Below, in pieces: positions 18,020 to 30,629 of a DNA stretch of 64,000 nucleotides. Within the stretch, counting starts at the first letter, position 1. Each line of letters begins with the position of its first letter. The position numbers were made by a program, and so were the translations under genes. The notes beneath the pieces are model-generated. The model was not told the origin of the DNA. It saw nothing but the letters and a program-made list of their open reading frames with translations, and did not search any database. This DNA is from Hygrophila difformis (taxonomy: Eukaryota > Streptophyta > Magnoliopsida > Lamiales > Acanthaceae), in NCBI GenBank assembly GCA_030278955.1, contig JAOANR010000010.1:14863086-14927085 (forward strand), given 5' to 3'.

Positions 18020-21000
18020 ATGGAGGGTCTACCCTCTGGTTATCGTCCCAACGTCGGAGTCTGCCTCCTCAATCATGATAACCTGGTATTGGTTAGCCAC
18101 CGAAAAAAAAACGTTTACTTTGCACTTCTTGGCTACCATCTTGATTTGCTTTTTCCTTTTCTTATTAGTAATTGTTATCTAGTCTCTGCCGCGCCTAGAT
18201 GTTTTTGTCTCAACTCTTTTATTCTGTTATCAAATTAAAAATGCCATCTTTATTCTTCTGGTACCGCTTTCTGGTCTCTTTCAGGCGAAGATCGAGTTAT
18301 CTCAAGTATGGCCTTGTTCGATCATATGTACAAATAATTCTTTTTAATTTCCCCTATTCTTCTGGCTTAAAGCTTTCCCTCACTTCTTTAATTCTTGGTC
18401 ACGCCAAATCATTTGCTTTTTCAAAGTAATAATTATTTGATAGGAAATTATATATATTCTGTTTGTTTGCTACTGATTTCATGGGTGCTTTAAAATTTCT
18501 CTTCCTTTATACAGTATAGATCGTAATATAAATTGATGGAGCATCCTTTTTATTATTTTTTTCTTTTGGCCTTTTGCCCCTAGTTTCTTCTCGCATACTA
18601 CCTCTGTTTTCTAATAACAGCTCTATTTCTGCGTTTCACGCAATCCAAAACACGTATTTAAATCATAATAACTCAAATTGTATACAAATAAAAATTATAA
18701 AAATTTAATATTCTAAAGCTATGTTATTAAAGCTATGTTATTAGACGAATCCAACAAAATCTAACTTGACTATGTTTACTCAATAAATAGTAAACACGAT
18801 ACCAATGGTGCAATTATATCAAAACGGAGGAAGTACTATTATTGAATCTTATCTGCTCGTTTAAATATATGAGTGTTTTGAGGAAAATCTTATTAAATTT
18901 CTCAATTCTTTCCAGGTTTTTGTGGCTTCTAGACTGAATGTTCCTGGAGCATGGCAGATGCCTCAGGTAATGAACTTTTTTTTATTTTTTGGTACATATA
19001 AAACCAATTTTCTTTTGAAACTGGTTATAATGTAATACTAATAATTATTATTAATATATTTAGCGATGAAAGCTCCTTTTTGGATTCATGTAGATATCCA
19101 CCCTTTTGGTACTTCATTTTAGGATATACATAAATACATAGAGTACAATCAAGTTAATGGCCTATTGGCAAGATCGTGTTGGTAGTCTTTGATGCAGCAT
19201 GAATAAGATGATGTAAATACGACATGCTAAGATCATGTACAGAAGAAATGTGAATAAATTCCAACAATCCCGAGCTATATATAGGGATTTACATCTGCTT
19301 CCAATATTTGTTTTGTATAGATACTCATTTAAATTGTGATCATATTGTTTATTCTTCTCTATATCACTTCGGGAGATGACAATTGATTGTATTTGATTCT
19401 ACCATCTTGGCTTGTTTCTACTGGATTGATCTTGGTTTTGCTGTGTTATGTATTCGGGGGTTTGGTGTTATGTATTGTGGTTGGGGTTGGCCTTGGATAT
19501 ATAGAAACCAACCCTTAAATCCTACAATATAATAGAAGTACTACATTATGCTGCCTTGGAAATGCTTCATCATGATTGGGGAAGGCTAGATTGTATATGG
19601 AGTATATATGTATAAACATGGAACTCAGGAATGTATGAGAAATCATTTTCAGCTAACACTACTTAATGCTTGTTTTACCATATGTAATTGTGCATGATGA
19701 GCTTAGTCATTCACGCACGTGATAGGGAAGTATTGAAGAAGGTGAAGACCCAAGGTCTGCTGCAATTCGAGAACTGAAGGATGAAACTGGAGTCGTGTCG
19801 GCTGAAATAATAGATGAGGTCCGTCCCTATCCCTACTCATGTTTACTTGGCTCGACCGCTCGATCAACTTTCTGCAGTGTTTTCTTTGGTTGACAAGTCT
19901 ATAAGTCCTTTCAATCCAATATTTTTCTATGAGAGAGGGCACACTGCTAAATTTGACATTTCACTATGTTTTTGAACCCAAAAGAAATTGGTATGGGGTT
20001 CATTCGTTCTTCATAGTTTATGCCTTCCTTTGATTGTCATGTGTGTAGAAGAGTGTTAAAGTCAGCTTGTACAGTGATGAGCTGAAATTAGTGTTCACGT
20101 GGAGAATTTCATTGAGCTGTAAAATATATGCTCCCTCTATTTAATTAGTTATTGATGGCGATAGTTATTCACTTTTGAAACCCGAGGAGGAGTAATTGTT
20201 TATGCAGATCCTTGATAAGTCTCAAATTCTTCTTTTGATTGATCAGGTTTCAGGATGGTTAACCTATGATTTCCCTCCTGCTGTGAAGGCAAAAGTGAAT
20301 CGGCTTTGGAGGGGGGAATGGCACGGGCAGGCAACAAAATGGTTAGCGCATGAATTTGCTAATGCTCTCTATGGATATATGACATAGTATATGTGCCTGT
20401 GCAGAGTTTGAGTTTTCCTTACAGTAAATGTCCCAAAAGGGCATTCAGTCAGGAAACGAAAATATCAACTATTGACCCTTTTCATTTTTCATATAGTCTG
20501 CATTTTTGCTCAAATATGAAATGCACCCATTTTTTCTGCATACCTAATATCCCCACCACCCTTCAGTCCCTCACCCTTCTTCCTGCTTTTGTGTGTGGTT
20601 TCTTAACCTTTCATTCATTAGTGTGTTGATGTGTTCAGACTTTATTAAGGAAATGACGAAAACAATAAATAGCTTGTTCTGAAGTCCACCTGTCTTTGCA
20701 TATGGCATGCATGAGGTTTGGGGTATAATTGATTGATGCTAACTGACATGAGTAGTTGAGTACCATAAGCAGTCCTGAGTTTGACAATATCAAGGATCCA
20801 TAGCTTCCTTATCCGCACTTTATATTTGTCCCATGCATTTTGGATGTCATCTCTTAAGAAGAGCCATCAGCCATGCTTTCTCTGTACATTATAAAACTGT
20901 CAAGCATGCTTGTAAAATTTCTGTATATGCTGTGGTGGACTATATAAAATTATAAATGCATACCAGACATTTTCCATGTGAGCATACACTACCTCTGTTT

Positions 21001-21572
21001 GATTTCTTCTTTGGTGCTGGTGATTAACATTTGACAGCAGTGGTCAAATGATTCTTGGAGGATGATTCTAGGCTTCTAGTACATTGCTAACATCCTTAAA
21101 TCAGTTAATGCGAAATTGGTCACATAGGCTACATATATACTCTGTAGTATTCCCAATTAAATGGATGAATATTAAGTGTGGGGATAATTGGCAGGTTTGT
21201 TATGAGACTGGCAGCGGATGATAGCGAGATCAATTTAGGGAAGGAGGAAATGGACAGAGAATTCTCAGAGTGGAAATGGGCTACCCCTGAGGAAGTAATT
21301 GAGCAGGTACATACGAATTACGATATCTTAGGAATTTTGTACTAGTTATTTGTGAGATTCCATATCCCATATGTCTGCATTTCATTAATTTGTTTAATGA
21401 CAAGGCTAATGTCTTTGTTACGTTATTGATGGTGCAATAAATCTGGAATCTGGATGGGATCAAGCAGGCTGTGGACTATAAAAGGCCAACATATGAGGAA
21501 GTTATGAAGAAGCTGGGGTCACTCTTGAATTTAGGGAAAACGGCTACCAAGTGCTACTCAACGAAATGGTGA
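18020..21572 (+). CDS. Nudix hydrolase, dinucleotide polyphosphate (Ap4A)-type, six exons
   Basis: Exons: 18020-18085, 18916-18966, 19726-19818, 20247-20341, 21195-21306, 21468-21572. Phases agree throughout and give 173 residues, the usual length for plant NUDX25-like and bacterial RppH-like enzymes. The start MEGLPSGYRPNVGVCL and the later GWLTYDFP, WRGEWHGQATKWF and FSEWKWATPEEVIEQAVDYKRPTYEEV are characteristic of this subfamily. Such enzymes cleave diadenosine polyphosphates and related caps in a Mg2+-dependent reaction. The Nudix box, spanning the exon 2-3 join, reads GSIEEGEDPRSAAIRELKDETGV. It fits GX5EX7REUXEEXGU except that the first Glu of the EE pair is Asp, and the residue after the leading Gly is Ser where Gly is usual. 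Exon 3 has a weak donor (GAG|GTCCGT). Intron 1 holds a MITE. Activity is likely but not certain given the Asp change. Confidence 0.92.
18596..18835. mobile_element. Stowaway-type MITE in intron 1 of the Nudix gene
   Basis: 240 bp from TACTACCTCTGTTTTCTAAT to AAAACGGAGGAAGTA. The interior contains CGCAATCCAAAACACG, TAATAACTCAAATTGTATAC and GACGAATCCAACAAAATC, shared with related MITEs in this window. It lies wholly within the 830-bp intron, with a small internal duplication of AAGCTATGTTATTA. Confidence 0.85.
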
Positions 21573-22160
21573 ATCATGAACAATGAATAAACAGTGGAAG
21601 ACAACTTCCGCTGCTGCTGCTGCTGCTGCTGCTATTACTAATATGATGAACACACACTATAGTGTATCTTGGACGTATTGTATTTCCTTCAATTTGGATG
21701 CTTGTCTTAAGTTCTTGGTGATAAGCTGGTTATATGCTGTCCTTGTCCACTCAACTTGCTCTTTGGATGATGGACTACTGAGTACTGACTCTCTCTGTCT
21801 CTGTTTCTCTTCTTCTTCTTCTTCTTCTTCTCTCTCTCTGGATCTGGGTTGTAATATGTTCATCTGTAAATGTATATGAAAGATTGAGATTGGATGGATC
21901 AAAGGTTGGTTATTGTTAATGATGATGATGATGATGATGATGATGTGATGAAGTGGTTAATCAAGAAAGAAAGATTAAGGTTTGATTCCAGGCTAGAGAT
22001 TAATAAGAGGATGAGTAGGATGGATTGATCGATTGTAACTAGCAAAGGAAGCGAGGAAATCAGAATATGAGGTTACGCCAGGGGACTTGACCACTAGGCA
22101 ACTAGATAGTTTATGTTGATCATTAAATATTTGTAGAATACTAGAGTTCAAAGCATGGTT
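21573..22160 (+). other. Probable 3' UTR and downstream flank of the Nudix gene, with microsatellites
   Basis: Contains (GCT)n at about 21612-21633, (CTT)n at about 21809-21829 and (GAT)n at about 21920-21945. There is no coding signal. Transcript end not determined. Confidence 0.5.
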
Positions 22161-22170
22161 CAATGTTCAG

Positions 22171-23150
22171 GTTTTTTTTTTTTTGAGGAAAAGGTACTAT
22201 TTCATTCGAAACCATAAAGTCGTCCACCAAGACACCAAGCATTGGCATCAAAACAACAACTCACACTGTGAGCAAAGACGAAGACCAATACCGACAGCAT
22301 CACACCTACTCAACTACAACTTAAAACCATCCCAAGCAAACAATACAGACCATACAGAACCACCACTGGAAGTCACAACAGCAACCTAATACTACATTAG
22401 AATCAAGCCGAAGCAGCAACCAGCAACCTAAGGCAGTATCTGCACATTCTTAATCAAGTTTCAGATCGGCATCCAACGAACCAAGAAACATTATACCAAG
22501 AAACAGTTCAGCGTGGGGCAGCATCGCACATAATGATCACCATGAACAGCAATCTCCGAACTCCCACCATTCGCCAGAATCATCAAAATTTGAGCTACCC
22601 CATTGTAAGAATTCCACCCAAACTTCTCAAAATGGGGGAGCGGTGCACTCTCCAGTAATGTATCACAGAGACTCTGCAGAAACCTGCTGCCACACCACAT
22701 TTTCTGCTCGTAATGCTCCAATCCATTGCATCAGAACGAATCAAAGGGCCAAGGCTAGGTGATGTTGGGGCCAAAAGCAAAGGTAGAAGACCAAACAGAC
22801 AAATAGAGGATATAGAGGGGCTACCTTAAAATAGTCACATGAAAATCCAGAAACAAAAAATATAGCACAACCATAAGCAAAAACAAGGAGTATCCCAACC
22901 CAATCTTCCAGCTCTACCTCTCCTCTTGACCCAATCAATCATTTAGCTAATGACATTATACTCCACTTTATTACCAATCTAACAATGTCTCTAACTATTT
23001 TTTTTTTTATAATACTTTTTCTGATCTTTTTTTTTTTTTTCAAGGTTGCAACAATGAATTTAGTAGCTCAAATCTCTCTAACTCCCTGACCAGGGTCAAT
23101 CCGATTGCCATCTCCAAAACCCGAATCGAGTCACCTATCCGAACATCTCC
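22171..23150 (-). mobile_element. Retroposed unit (LINE-like or processed sequence), 980 bp
   Basis: Flanked by an exact 10-bp direct repeat, CAATGTTCAG, at 22161-22170 and 23151-23160. The left end starts with a poly-T run (22172-22184), so on the minus strand the unit ends in poly-A, preceded by ATGAAATAGTACC. This is the signature of LINE-machinery retroposition. No reverse transcriptase or other domain was recognised; the longest sense ORF is 76 codons (22721-22491). A second A-rich tract lies near 23027-23041, suggesting a composite or internally primed source. It could be a short LINE 3' end or a processed transcript. Confidence 0.75.
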
Positions 23151-23160
23151 CAATGTTCAG

Positions 23161-25838
23161 TTAACACATCTTTACAAACTTGATCTCAAATGCATATGTA
23201 ATGCACATCCTTATAAGTAGTAGTAGTACTATATATCTTCAAATCGTGAGAAAATAAAAATATACTACTTTACTTCACATATATCTATGACATAATTAAG
23301 AAAATTATTTCATAAAATTTAGGTGAGAGTTACTGTGTGGTTTGGGTGAAAAGTAAAATACAACAATCATATTTAACATACATAAACTCATTATCACGAA
23401 AAATAAACTATATAACAATATATATAAAATCACAAAAACTCAAAAAATGTCAAAAAATTCTAAAAACATCACAGATTGCATATACTCCACGAAATATTAA
23501 AATTTACTTCGGACTGGAATAATTAGGGTTTAAAAGACAATTTAAACATTATTATAACTCAATAGAATTTTTATCAATCTATAATAAAGTTCCCAGTAAA
23601 TGATTGAGATATCCACAATTTAATTTGCATGGCAAATACTCTTCAGCAGGAATTAAATCAACATGCACATGTACGATTTTGATTAGAAATTAACCCTTGC
23701 ATTTTCATATACGTATAACATTATATACCAACTTACATGCCAATTGAAAAAACTGGCTTTGTGGTGAGATGACACGGTCTCTTCATCCTTAACGACCAAT
23801 ATGTCTCATCCTTTGGGAGAGAGCGCCCGACCCCTTATGAAGGGAAGGGTGCCATGTTCCTTCGATCCGAATTATTATGCTCAGTAAATGATACCGGATT
23901 TTACACTTGACTACTTGAGGAAATTGGTATGTACATATTATCATAACTGGTTTAGCTAGCTTCCTAATTTTCTCTAGATGGATGATATATATATATATGC
24001 TTCGGTACCACAATGGATATTTCCCAACTACTCTTTGATGAGTACCTCAAAATATGCTTTGCTTTTCTGCCCCGGCCCCATACTCACTTCTCTACGCAGC
24101 CTATATATCTGTAGCAAATCCATAAATAGTGAGGAATTAGCTTCACACAACTAGAAAAATTGTGGATTTGTTAGCTAAAACTGTGGTAACTAACAAATTT
24201 CGGTCGTAAATTTTATTCCTAACTTTTTTTAGTGATCAGATTTTACCAAAATTTTTTGTCGCTAGAACAGGAAATTCTTGTAATGCCATTAGAGCATTGT
24301 TTTACTTGATATATGAACAAAATGTTTAGAAACTAATTTCGGATCAATTTTTTTTTTTTTTTAAGTCTGATATACAAATTTTTCATCATGTTGAATTTTG
24401 TTGTTCTTGATTCAAATGTTTACAAGGTTCAAGGGTACTTGGCAATAACTTTTAATTAAGTATTGGTCCTTATAGTGTTTATGCACATGTTTGGGATGTT
24501 CTGCTGTGAAATATATTCCATTAATCATTTCCATTTTCCATGCACTTGGCTAGCTTGCTGCCCTTTTGAGTTGCTATAACTACTTTGGATTTAAAGACAC
24601 AAGACAATGATTAGACGACCCTGTTAGTGCAGCAAGGAGAAATCCATATTGTTAAAAGCTTCTTTGATAGCCCACGCCTAGTCAAAACATCGGCCGCCGA
24701 GTTCCCCTCATCTGCCATTTTTTGTGAAAATTAATTGTATTATTAAAAGTAAAGCTGTCGGTTGTGAAGAAAAAGTCTCATGTGTCTATTTGCGTTGGGA
24801 AATGTTAATTGTGAATTTTCGTATTACCGCATTTCCCTTTTCCCTCTAAGTTTGGAATATAATTTCTTTTTTTTAAGAAGAATCCATTTGACGATGGGTC
24901 ATGTGATGCATCTACGAGCTGCTGAAAAAAATATTCCTTCAACAGCAAAATTTGAACCGCATGCTGCAGCCATTTATTTATATACTGTATGACAACTAAA
25001 ATTCTACCTAGGCACATGGCAAATTTTGGAAGTTACTTAAAGGGATGAGAATGGGACGGATAAGATGGATAGTACTCCTTCCGTATAACACTCTCATTTT
25101 CAATGCAATGGAAAGATAAGACGTTACTCTAGATGTTGCTTCGAGACTTGCACACTTAATTTTGGAATTCTTATAGAAATAATTATTAAGAAAGACTATA
25201 TATAGTTGGCATTAGTATCTAGTTTCATTCATTTTAAGTCATTATTCAGGTATTATATTATTCCTCCTTAATGTCGCAACGTACTTTTTGCACATCTACC
25301 ATTCACATTCCATGGATCATGCTCAGTAGTGATTCATATATAAATCAATATGAACTCTTTCCAATGTGTTTTGGCTGTAATCACGCACACAATATTGAGC
25401 CCATAAATTACTATTGCACAGCATAGTTAAAATTCCATAATTCAAAGAAAACTACGAGTGCAAAATAGAATTAAGAATACGGGGAACATCTTAAATCCAA
25501 TCCTTAATTATGTTTGGAATTCAATTACTGATCCTGTGAAGGCTCTCCTAGCGGCGGATGCTTCGGGAACTTGGTTATCTGATCCTTAGCTAGGGTTTTT
25601 TTTTTGTTTATTTTCGTTTATCCCGCCCCCTCTAGCATGAATAGGTTGTTCAACTAAAATGTAATCAAAAAAGACATAAGGGAATAGTAGGAGATCTTAA
25701 GCATTACCAATATTGTCTGATAATTGTGAGATATTATCACCTCGCTTAAGTCTTAAGCCTCCCCTAGTTTCAACAAGCCTGCCTGGGGAAGTTATTTATT
25801 ATTATTTTTAAATTTAATTTGTGCTTGTGCTACAAATT
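23161..25838. other. AT-rich intergenic DNA without recognised genes
   Basis: Only short random ORFs. Contains a (TA)n run near 23984-23998 and poly-T runs. One isolated AGTACTCCTTCCGT motif at about 25071 resembles a single MITE end without a partner. Confidence 0.5.
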
Positions 25839-25853
25839 AAATACTACTAATTT

Positions 25854-26020
25854 GGGATGAGGACCTAGCCCAAGCGGTTAAGTCCCTTGACTTCCAACGG
25901 AAGGTTGGAGGTTCGATTCCCACCGGCCCCCTATCCCTCCCTTTATTTCCCCTTTGTAATTGTGTGGCATGGGCTCCCACCACCCCTTTCCAGGCCTTCA
26001 ATGGCTCCTCAAAAAAAAAA
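25854..26020 (+). mobile_element. Complete tRNA-derived SINE with target site duplication
   Basis: 167 bp with a pol III promoter: A-box-like TAGCCCAAGCGG (25866) and a perfect B box GGTTCGATTCC (25910-25920), followed by a family-specific body and a 10-A tail. It is bounded by a direct repeat of at least 13 bp, ATACTACTAATTT, at 25841-25853 and 26021-26033. The near-perfect duplication and B box indicate a recent insertion; 14430-14560 and 14640-14875 are older relatives. Confidence 0.93.
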
Positions 26021-26033
26021 ATACTACTAATTT

Positions 26034-26710
26034 AGATACATCTATAAATCTATAATCAACTAGTAAAATAATAGTAGTAGTTTTAGTAATAATAATGCAG
26101 ACAAACAGGACCCAATATGCTGGGGACAAGGAGTACGTGCCGGCTGGGGCCTTCCACATTCTTCAAAACTCATCAAGATTCGATCAAAGATGTAGATTAC
26201 TTCTAATAAAATATAGGAGTAGTATAAAATAAGTACTACTGCAACAAAACCCCACAAAAAATCTAAGGTGAAATTCCAAATTATTAATTAGTAAATTAAC
26301 ATTAATGGAGACAAACCAGCTGTCGGAGTCGGACAATACTGAAAAGTAAATTAGGAATCAGCAAACAGGCAAAATAGTAGTAATTGATTGATGTTTGCAG
26401 CTAGCCAGCCCTGTGTTGGAACATTTGGTGTTTCACCCACTTGCCTCCCACTCCTTTAATTACCCATTTCTTTATTTATTCTGATTCAATATATTGTTGT
26501 TGTTTAAATCCGGGTGTAGTCCCACTGATAGGATGATTTAACAATTGCGCCTCATGGAAGGATTCGGACAAAGTCTGTCCATGACTGTCTTCTGTGTAGA
26601 TGGATTTACTTTTGTACTATTCTCTCTTCTACTTAATTTACATACTAGTATCTTGTAGTACTAGATTCATGTTCCTCATAATAGCACAAGAAAAAGTGAA
26701 GTGTTATTTT
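26034..26710. other. Intergenic DNA
   Basis: No gene or repeat recognised. The last bases (GTTAG, 26711-26715) are the target duplication of the following element. Confidence 0.5.
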
Positions 26711-27473
26711 GTTAGTGTTAGGTTCAAAATGACGAGGTGACGGCTAAACCGATTTTGTCCTGCTAACTTGTTTAAACAACTTTTATGAACATCCGTTAAT
26801 TAGTTTTAAGAATATGCAGCGGAATATAAAACAAACTGAAAAACGTAAAGTAAAGAAACACAAGAATTTGTTGACCCAGTTCGGCCACAGCCTACGTCTG
26901 GGGGAATACCAATCCAGGAGTCTCCACTATGTGTTCGAACAGGATCTGCGATCCAAACAATAGTGAATTAAAATCTGCCGAACTTCGATCTCCAAGCAGA
27001 TGAATTGTCAGACCAAAACTCTCCATAGTTTTGGTGAAGATCTCCCCGACCTTGCTTCAATTCCTTGAAGGCTCCCCCTACAAGTTTCCGTTGGACGAAA
27101 CCTGTCCGCAGACCCTCCTCTTCAAGATATGTCGATTATGAGCAGGTAACCACGACAAACGCCTTGGATAATCCCCTTGAGTGCTATCGTCTCCTTCAAT
27201 CAAAGGGCAAATAAACTTCTTGTCGATCCAAAGTCTACCCAAGGCTCGGTTGCATAAAGGTGATTAGATCACCAGTACACAAGTGGATCAAATAGATTCT
27301 CCTCTTGATGAATAATTGCAAGAACACTTGGAGAAGAATCTCGTATGCACTTCGAATGTTTGACAGAAAAAATAATGGCTGTCAAAATTAATTTTTTCGA
27401 AGTAAATGAGCAGCCATGAATCAATCCCCATATAAAGTGCAAGAATCAGCTCATTAAGGTAAGTAGATTCCTT

Positions 27474-29300
27474 TTGGAATGAGCGGGATGGTGAAAGAAA
27501 AATTCATACGATTAGTTGGGATAGAGTGTGTTCCCATATGGAAAATGGTGGCCTTCAAGTCTGGGGTGTTAGTAAGTTAAATGAGGCTTTGCTATTAAAA
27601 TGGAAATGAAGGTTAGGTTGTGAACAGGCCCTTTGGAAAGACGTCATTGGTGTTAAGTATTATGAGAATAGATCGTCATTGATTCCAGTATCTAAACCGG
27701 GTAATTCCCTGTGGAGTAGTATCTGTAAGGCTTGGGAGAGTCCGCGGTTAGCTGACGTCGGGGGTAGCTTTATTATCCAAGTAGGGAACGGGGAGTCTAC
27801 TAGATTCTGGTGGGACAAATGGGTTGATGGTGGCCGGTCCCTTAGAGAGATGTTTCCTAGAATATTCACCTTAGCTGTTAACAAGTATGGTATGATAGCA
27901 GAGTTCGGGTCCTGGGAGGGTTTCAATTGGGCGTGGAACATTCAACTAAGGAGACCGCTTTTTGATTGCGAGGGTGGAGTGTGAGGTGATTTGATCAGAG
28001 TGATCAATGGCGTTCAGATGTGCAGGCAATTGGGGGATAGAATTAGGTGGAGTAGAGCAGGTAATGGGATTTACACTACTAAAGGATGTTTGAGGCTGTC
28101 TACTGGTAGAAGGGAGGATGAGACTAGGGAGTTTTGGAGATGCTTGTGGAAGATTAAGTGTCCTATGAAGGTGAAAATGGTGGCATGGAAAATGGTGCAA
28201 GAAGCTCTACCTGTTCGTGAGATTCTGGTAGCCCGAAATTGTGCTCAGGTAAATAATGTCGTTTGTCCATTGTGCGATTCGGATGTGGAAACCATTGATC
28301 ACTTATTTTGCAAATGTAAAATGGTATGTCAAATGCGGTACACTGTGGTGTCATGGTTCGACGTCGTGTGGGCTATACCTGGACATGCAAGATTGGTGTT
28401 GGTTTGGTGGCTCGGTTATGACCCAAAAAAGGGTCGAGGGGTTGTGTGGTCTCTAACATGCATGACACTAATTTGGACTATATGGTGCTGGAGAAATAAG
28501 GCGGTCTTCCAAGGGTTGAGTTTCAATAGTAAGGCAGCGTTGGAGGAAGTTAAATGGAGGGTCGGAACCTGGTGGAAGGCGGAGGTGGCTGATGCGAATG
28601 TGGAGTTGTTGAGTTTGGAAGAAAACTTCCCCGTTAATCTGTCCATTATAGCTAGAAGGGGGAACAAAGTGCCTCGAGTTGGTTTAGCTTGGGAGTGCCC
28701 GGAAAAAGGATGGTGGAAAATAAACACCGATGGATCATCCTTGGGGAATCCCGGCCTGGCGGGAATTGGGGATGTTATTAGGAACGATACGGGAGAGATA
28801 ATCTACATTTTATCAAAATACATCGGCATCACAGATTCAACGGAGGCGGAGTTGACAGCGGTCCACCGTGTTTGTGATGCAATTGTTAGGGACCAAGGCT
28901 TTCCTCTTCAACAAATTATACTCGAATGTGACTCAGCTAACGTTGTTAGGTGGCTCAACGATCTAAAACAGGTTCCATGGCAATTGCATAAATTGATGAA
29001 GCCTATCATGGCTGTACTGAAATCGTCCGGAGGTGCTCAGGCAAGGCATATATTAAGAGAACGCAATTGTCTTGCGGATTACTGGGCCAAGAAAGGTGCG
29101 GCCAATGGTGGTAGTTTTGAGGTGTGGTTGTAGTACGGGTTGTTATTCATGTTTCCTAAAATCTGTATGCTTCCCTTAGAGTTGATTTGTACTAGTATGA
29201 GGCTTGGGCCTGGCAGGAACAGGGTGGGCATGGCATGATCTTGTATTAGTAGAAGTATTGCTATCCCTCTTTAATAAAAATCTTTTCCCCTAAAAAAAAA
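27474..29300 (+). mobile_element. 5'-truncated LINE inserted in an LTR
   Basis: Flanked by an exact 16-bp direct repeat GGTAAGTAGATTCCTT (27458-27473 and 29301-29316) and ending in a 9-A tail preceded by TTTAATAAAAATC. It starts in the middle of the reverse transcriptase C-terminal region (frame reading GERKIHTISW), so the 5' part was lost during target-primed reverse transcription. It post-dates the host LTR element. Confidence 0.95.
27481..29133 (+). pseudogene. LINE ORF2 3' part: RT end, zf-RVT and RNase H, with two in-frame stops
   Basis: One continuous reading frame from the insertion start to 29133, interrupted only by TGA at about 27610-27612 (KWK*RLG) and 27982-27984 (GGV*GDL). Both sit where plant LINEs commonly have Trp, so each could be a TGG-to-TGA change. 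The region 28080-28380 is a zf-RVT zinc-binding domain (VCPLCDSDVETIDHLFCKC). The region 28715-29110 is a type I RNase H (INTDGSSLGNPG, TEAELTAV, LECDSANVV, RNCLADYWAKKGA) with the usual acidic residues. The RT catalytic FADD is not included, so the piece is not functional by itself. Confidence 0.92.
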
Positions 29301-29546
29301 GGTAAGTAGATTCCTTCCTTGCATGCAAATATGTATTAGTGAGAAGTTTCCATAAATAGATATTTTCCTTCCATAAAATCAAGCTCAATCCATTAGAAAT
29401 TCGGAAATAACTGTTGGAGAATATCCTTGAAAATCTGCAGCTGTCATTCCTTGAATAGGTTCGTCTGGATAAGATTTGACACAGAGTCCCGCGATGGTGT
29501 TCGAATATCTGTTGTGGACACATACTGCCAAAACCAGTTCCTAACA

Positions 29547-30629
29547 ATCTCCCCCTTTTTGGCAAGATGTGGACCAGTTACAACTTAATCAAACCGGTGT
29601 CGAACTTTGAAACCTCAAGCATGAAAAACACCATCTATCCTCAACAAACCTACACTAATGCTCCGTACAAAATATGTCCTATCACAATCTAGGAGCATGT
29701 ACAACAGAAACAACACTTGGCAACAAAAAACAGTGATAAACATCATCACAAAAAATATTCTATTACTGGCCAGTGCATAACAATAGTTCATAAAAATTGT
29801 TCCAAAATTAACAGAGAACAAAAATACCAAAAGCTGAAAATGATATTACCAATAACCGAGCAGCAGCAACAACGATCTCCCCCTCAATCATTCATCGGTA
29901 TGATTAACTTTTGATTAACTTTCTCCCCTCTGGGTCACATCTTGGCCAAAATAGGCCCTTTTTAAAAGAATACCCAAATCTCCAACACGGGATATTTCAA
30001 CATGGGATATCTCCCCCTCAATAATAGCATTCAATCTCGTAGTTTCTCATGTTGCTCGATCATCTCTCGACCATCTTCTCCTTCTAACACATAATGATGT
30101 CCTAGTGCCTAGTTTTCTTGGAGTCATCATCCTTACACACCATAAGATCATCATAATAATGAATAAACAATAAGACCAATTTAGATTGCATAAATTTAAA
30201 CACTTATTCCATGAAGACTGCTGACGGTGCAAGGTCAAGGTCCATTATTAATGTTTCACATCTGTCGCGGTCAGGAACCTTGATCAATATAAGCGTTCTA
30301 GTCCAGAGTTCCAACATGTTTCATGAACATTGTGCCATATTCGACCAATCCTTTAATGAAATAATGCATTTGAATTCCTCTTTCAAATTTAGCCTCAACA
30401 TTTGTCTGTTCAACAGGTGGGGTTCGATTAGGAGTTTGAAACATTTCCCTGGACTCCTGAGTTTCAGTCTCTTTTGCTTTCACCCGTTCACCTATGATTG
30501 TTTGGTGATTCTCCTAATTCTTTTCTTGATTATCACCAGCATCAACCGGAATGGCCTTAAGAATTTCCCTCTTTGGTGTATCTTTCTCAATAACATTTGA
30601 AGATTTTGCCACCCATACTCTTCTGATAT
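29547..30629. other. Non-coding internal region of the gag-only copia element
   Basis: Begins with the PPT complement. About 1.08 kb of AT-rich DNA where protease, integrase and RT would be expected. Only short ORFs and none with a copia motif. Confidence 0.7.

Larger units (their letters stand above)
26716..29546 (-). repeat. 3' LTR of gag-only copia element, split by a LINE
   Basis: LTR sequence at 26716-27473 and 29317-29546. The intervening part is a LINE with its own target duplication. The junction is clear because the uninterrupted LTR at 32505-33486 reads straight through AAGGTAAGTAGATTCCTT near 33244-33261. Confidence 0.92.

Noticed and set aside
23789..24013. 74-codon minus ORF
   Set aside because: Random open frame in AT-rich DNA with no domain or gene context.
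24130..24280. Possible dispersed element sharing GGTCGTAAAT-like words with 59120-59220
   Set aside because: Only short words match, in uncertain orientation; no borders or duplications.
25854..26020. Possible tRNA gene because of the A and B boxes
   Set aside because: No acceptor stem or cloverleaf; the extra body, A tail and target duplication identify a SINE.
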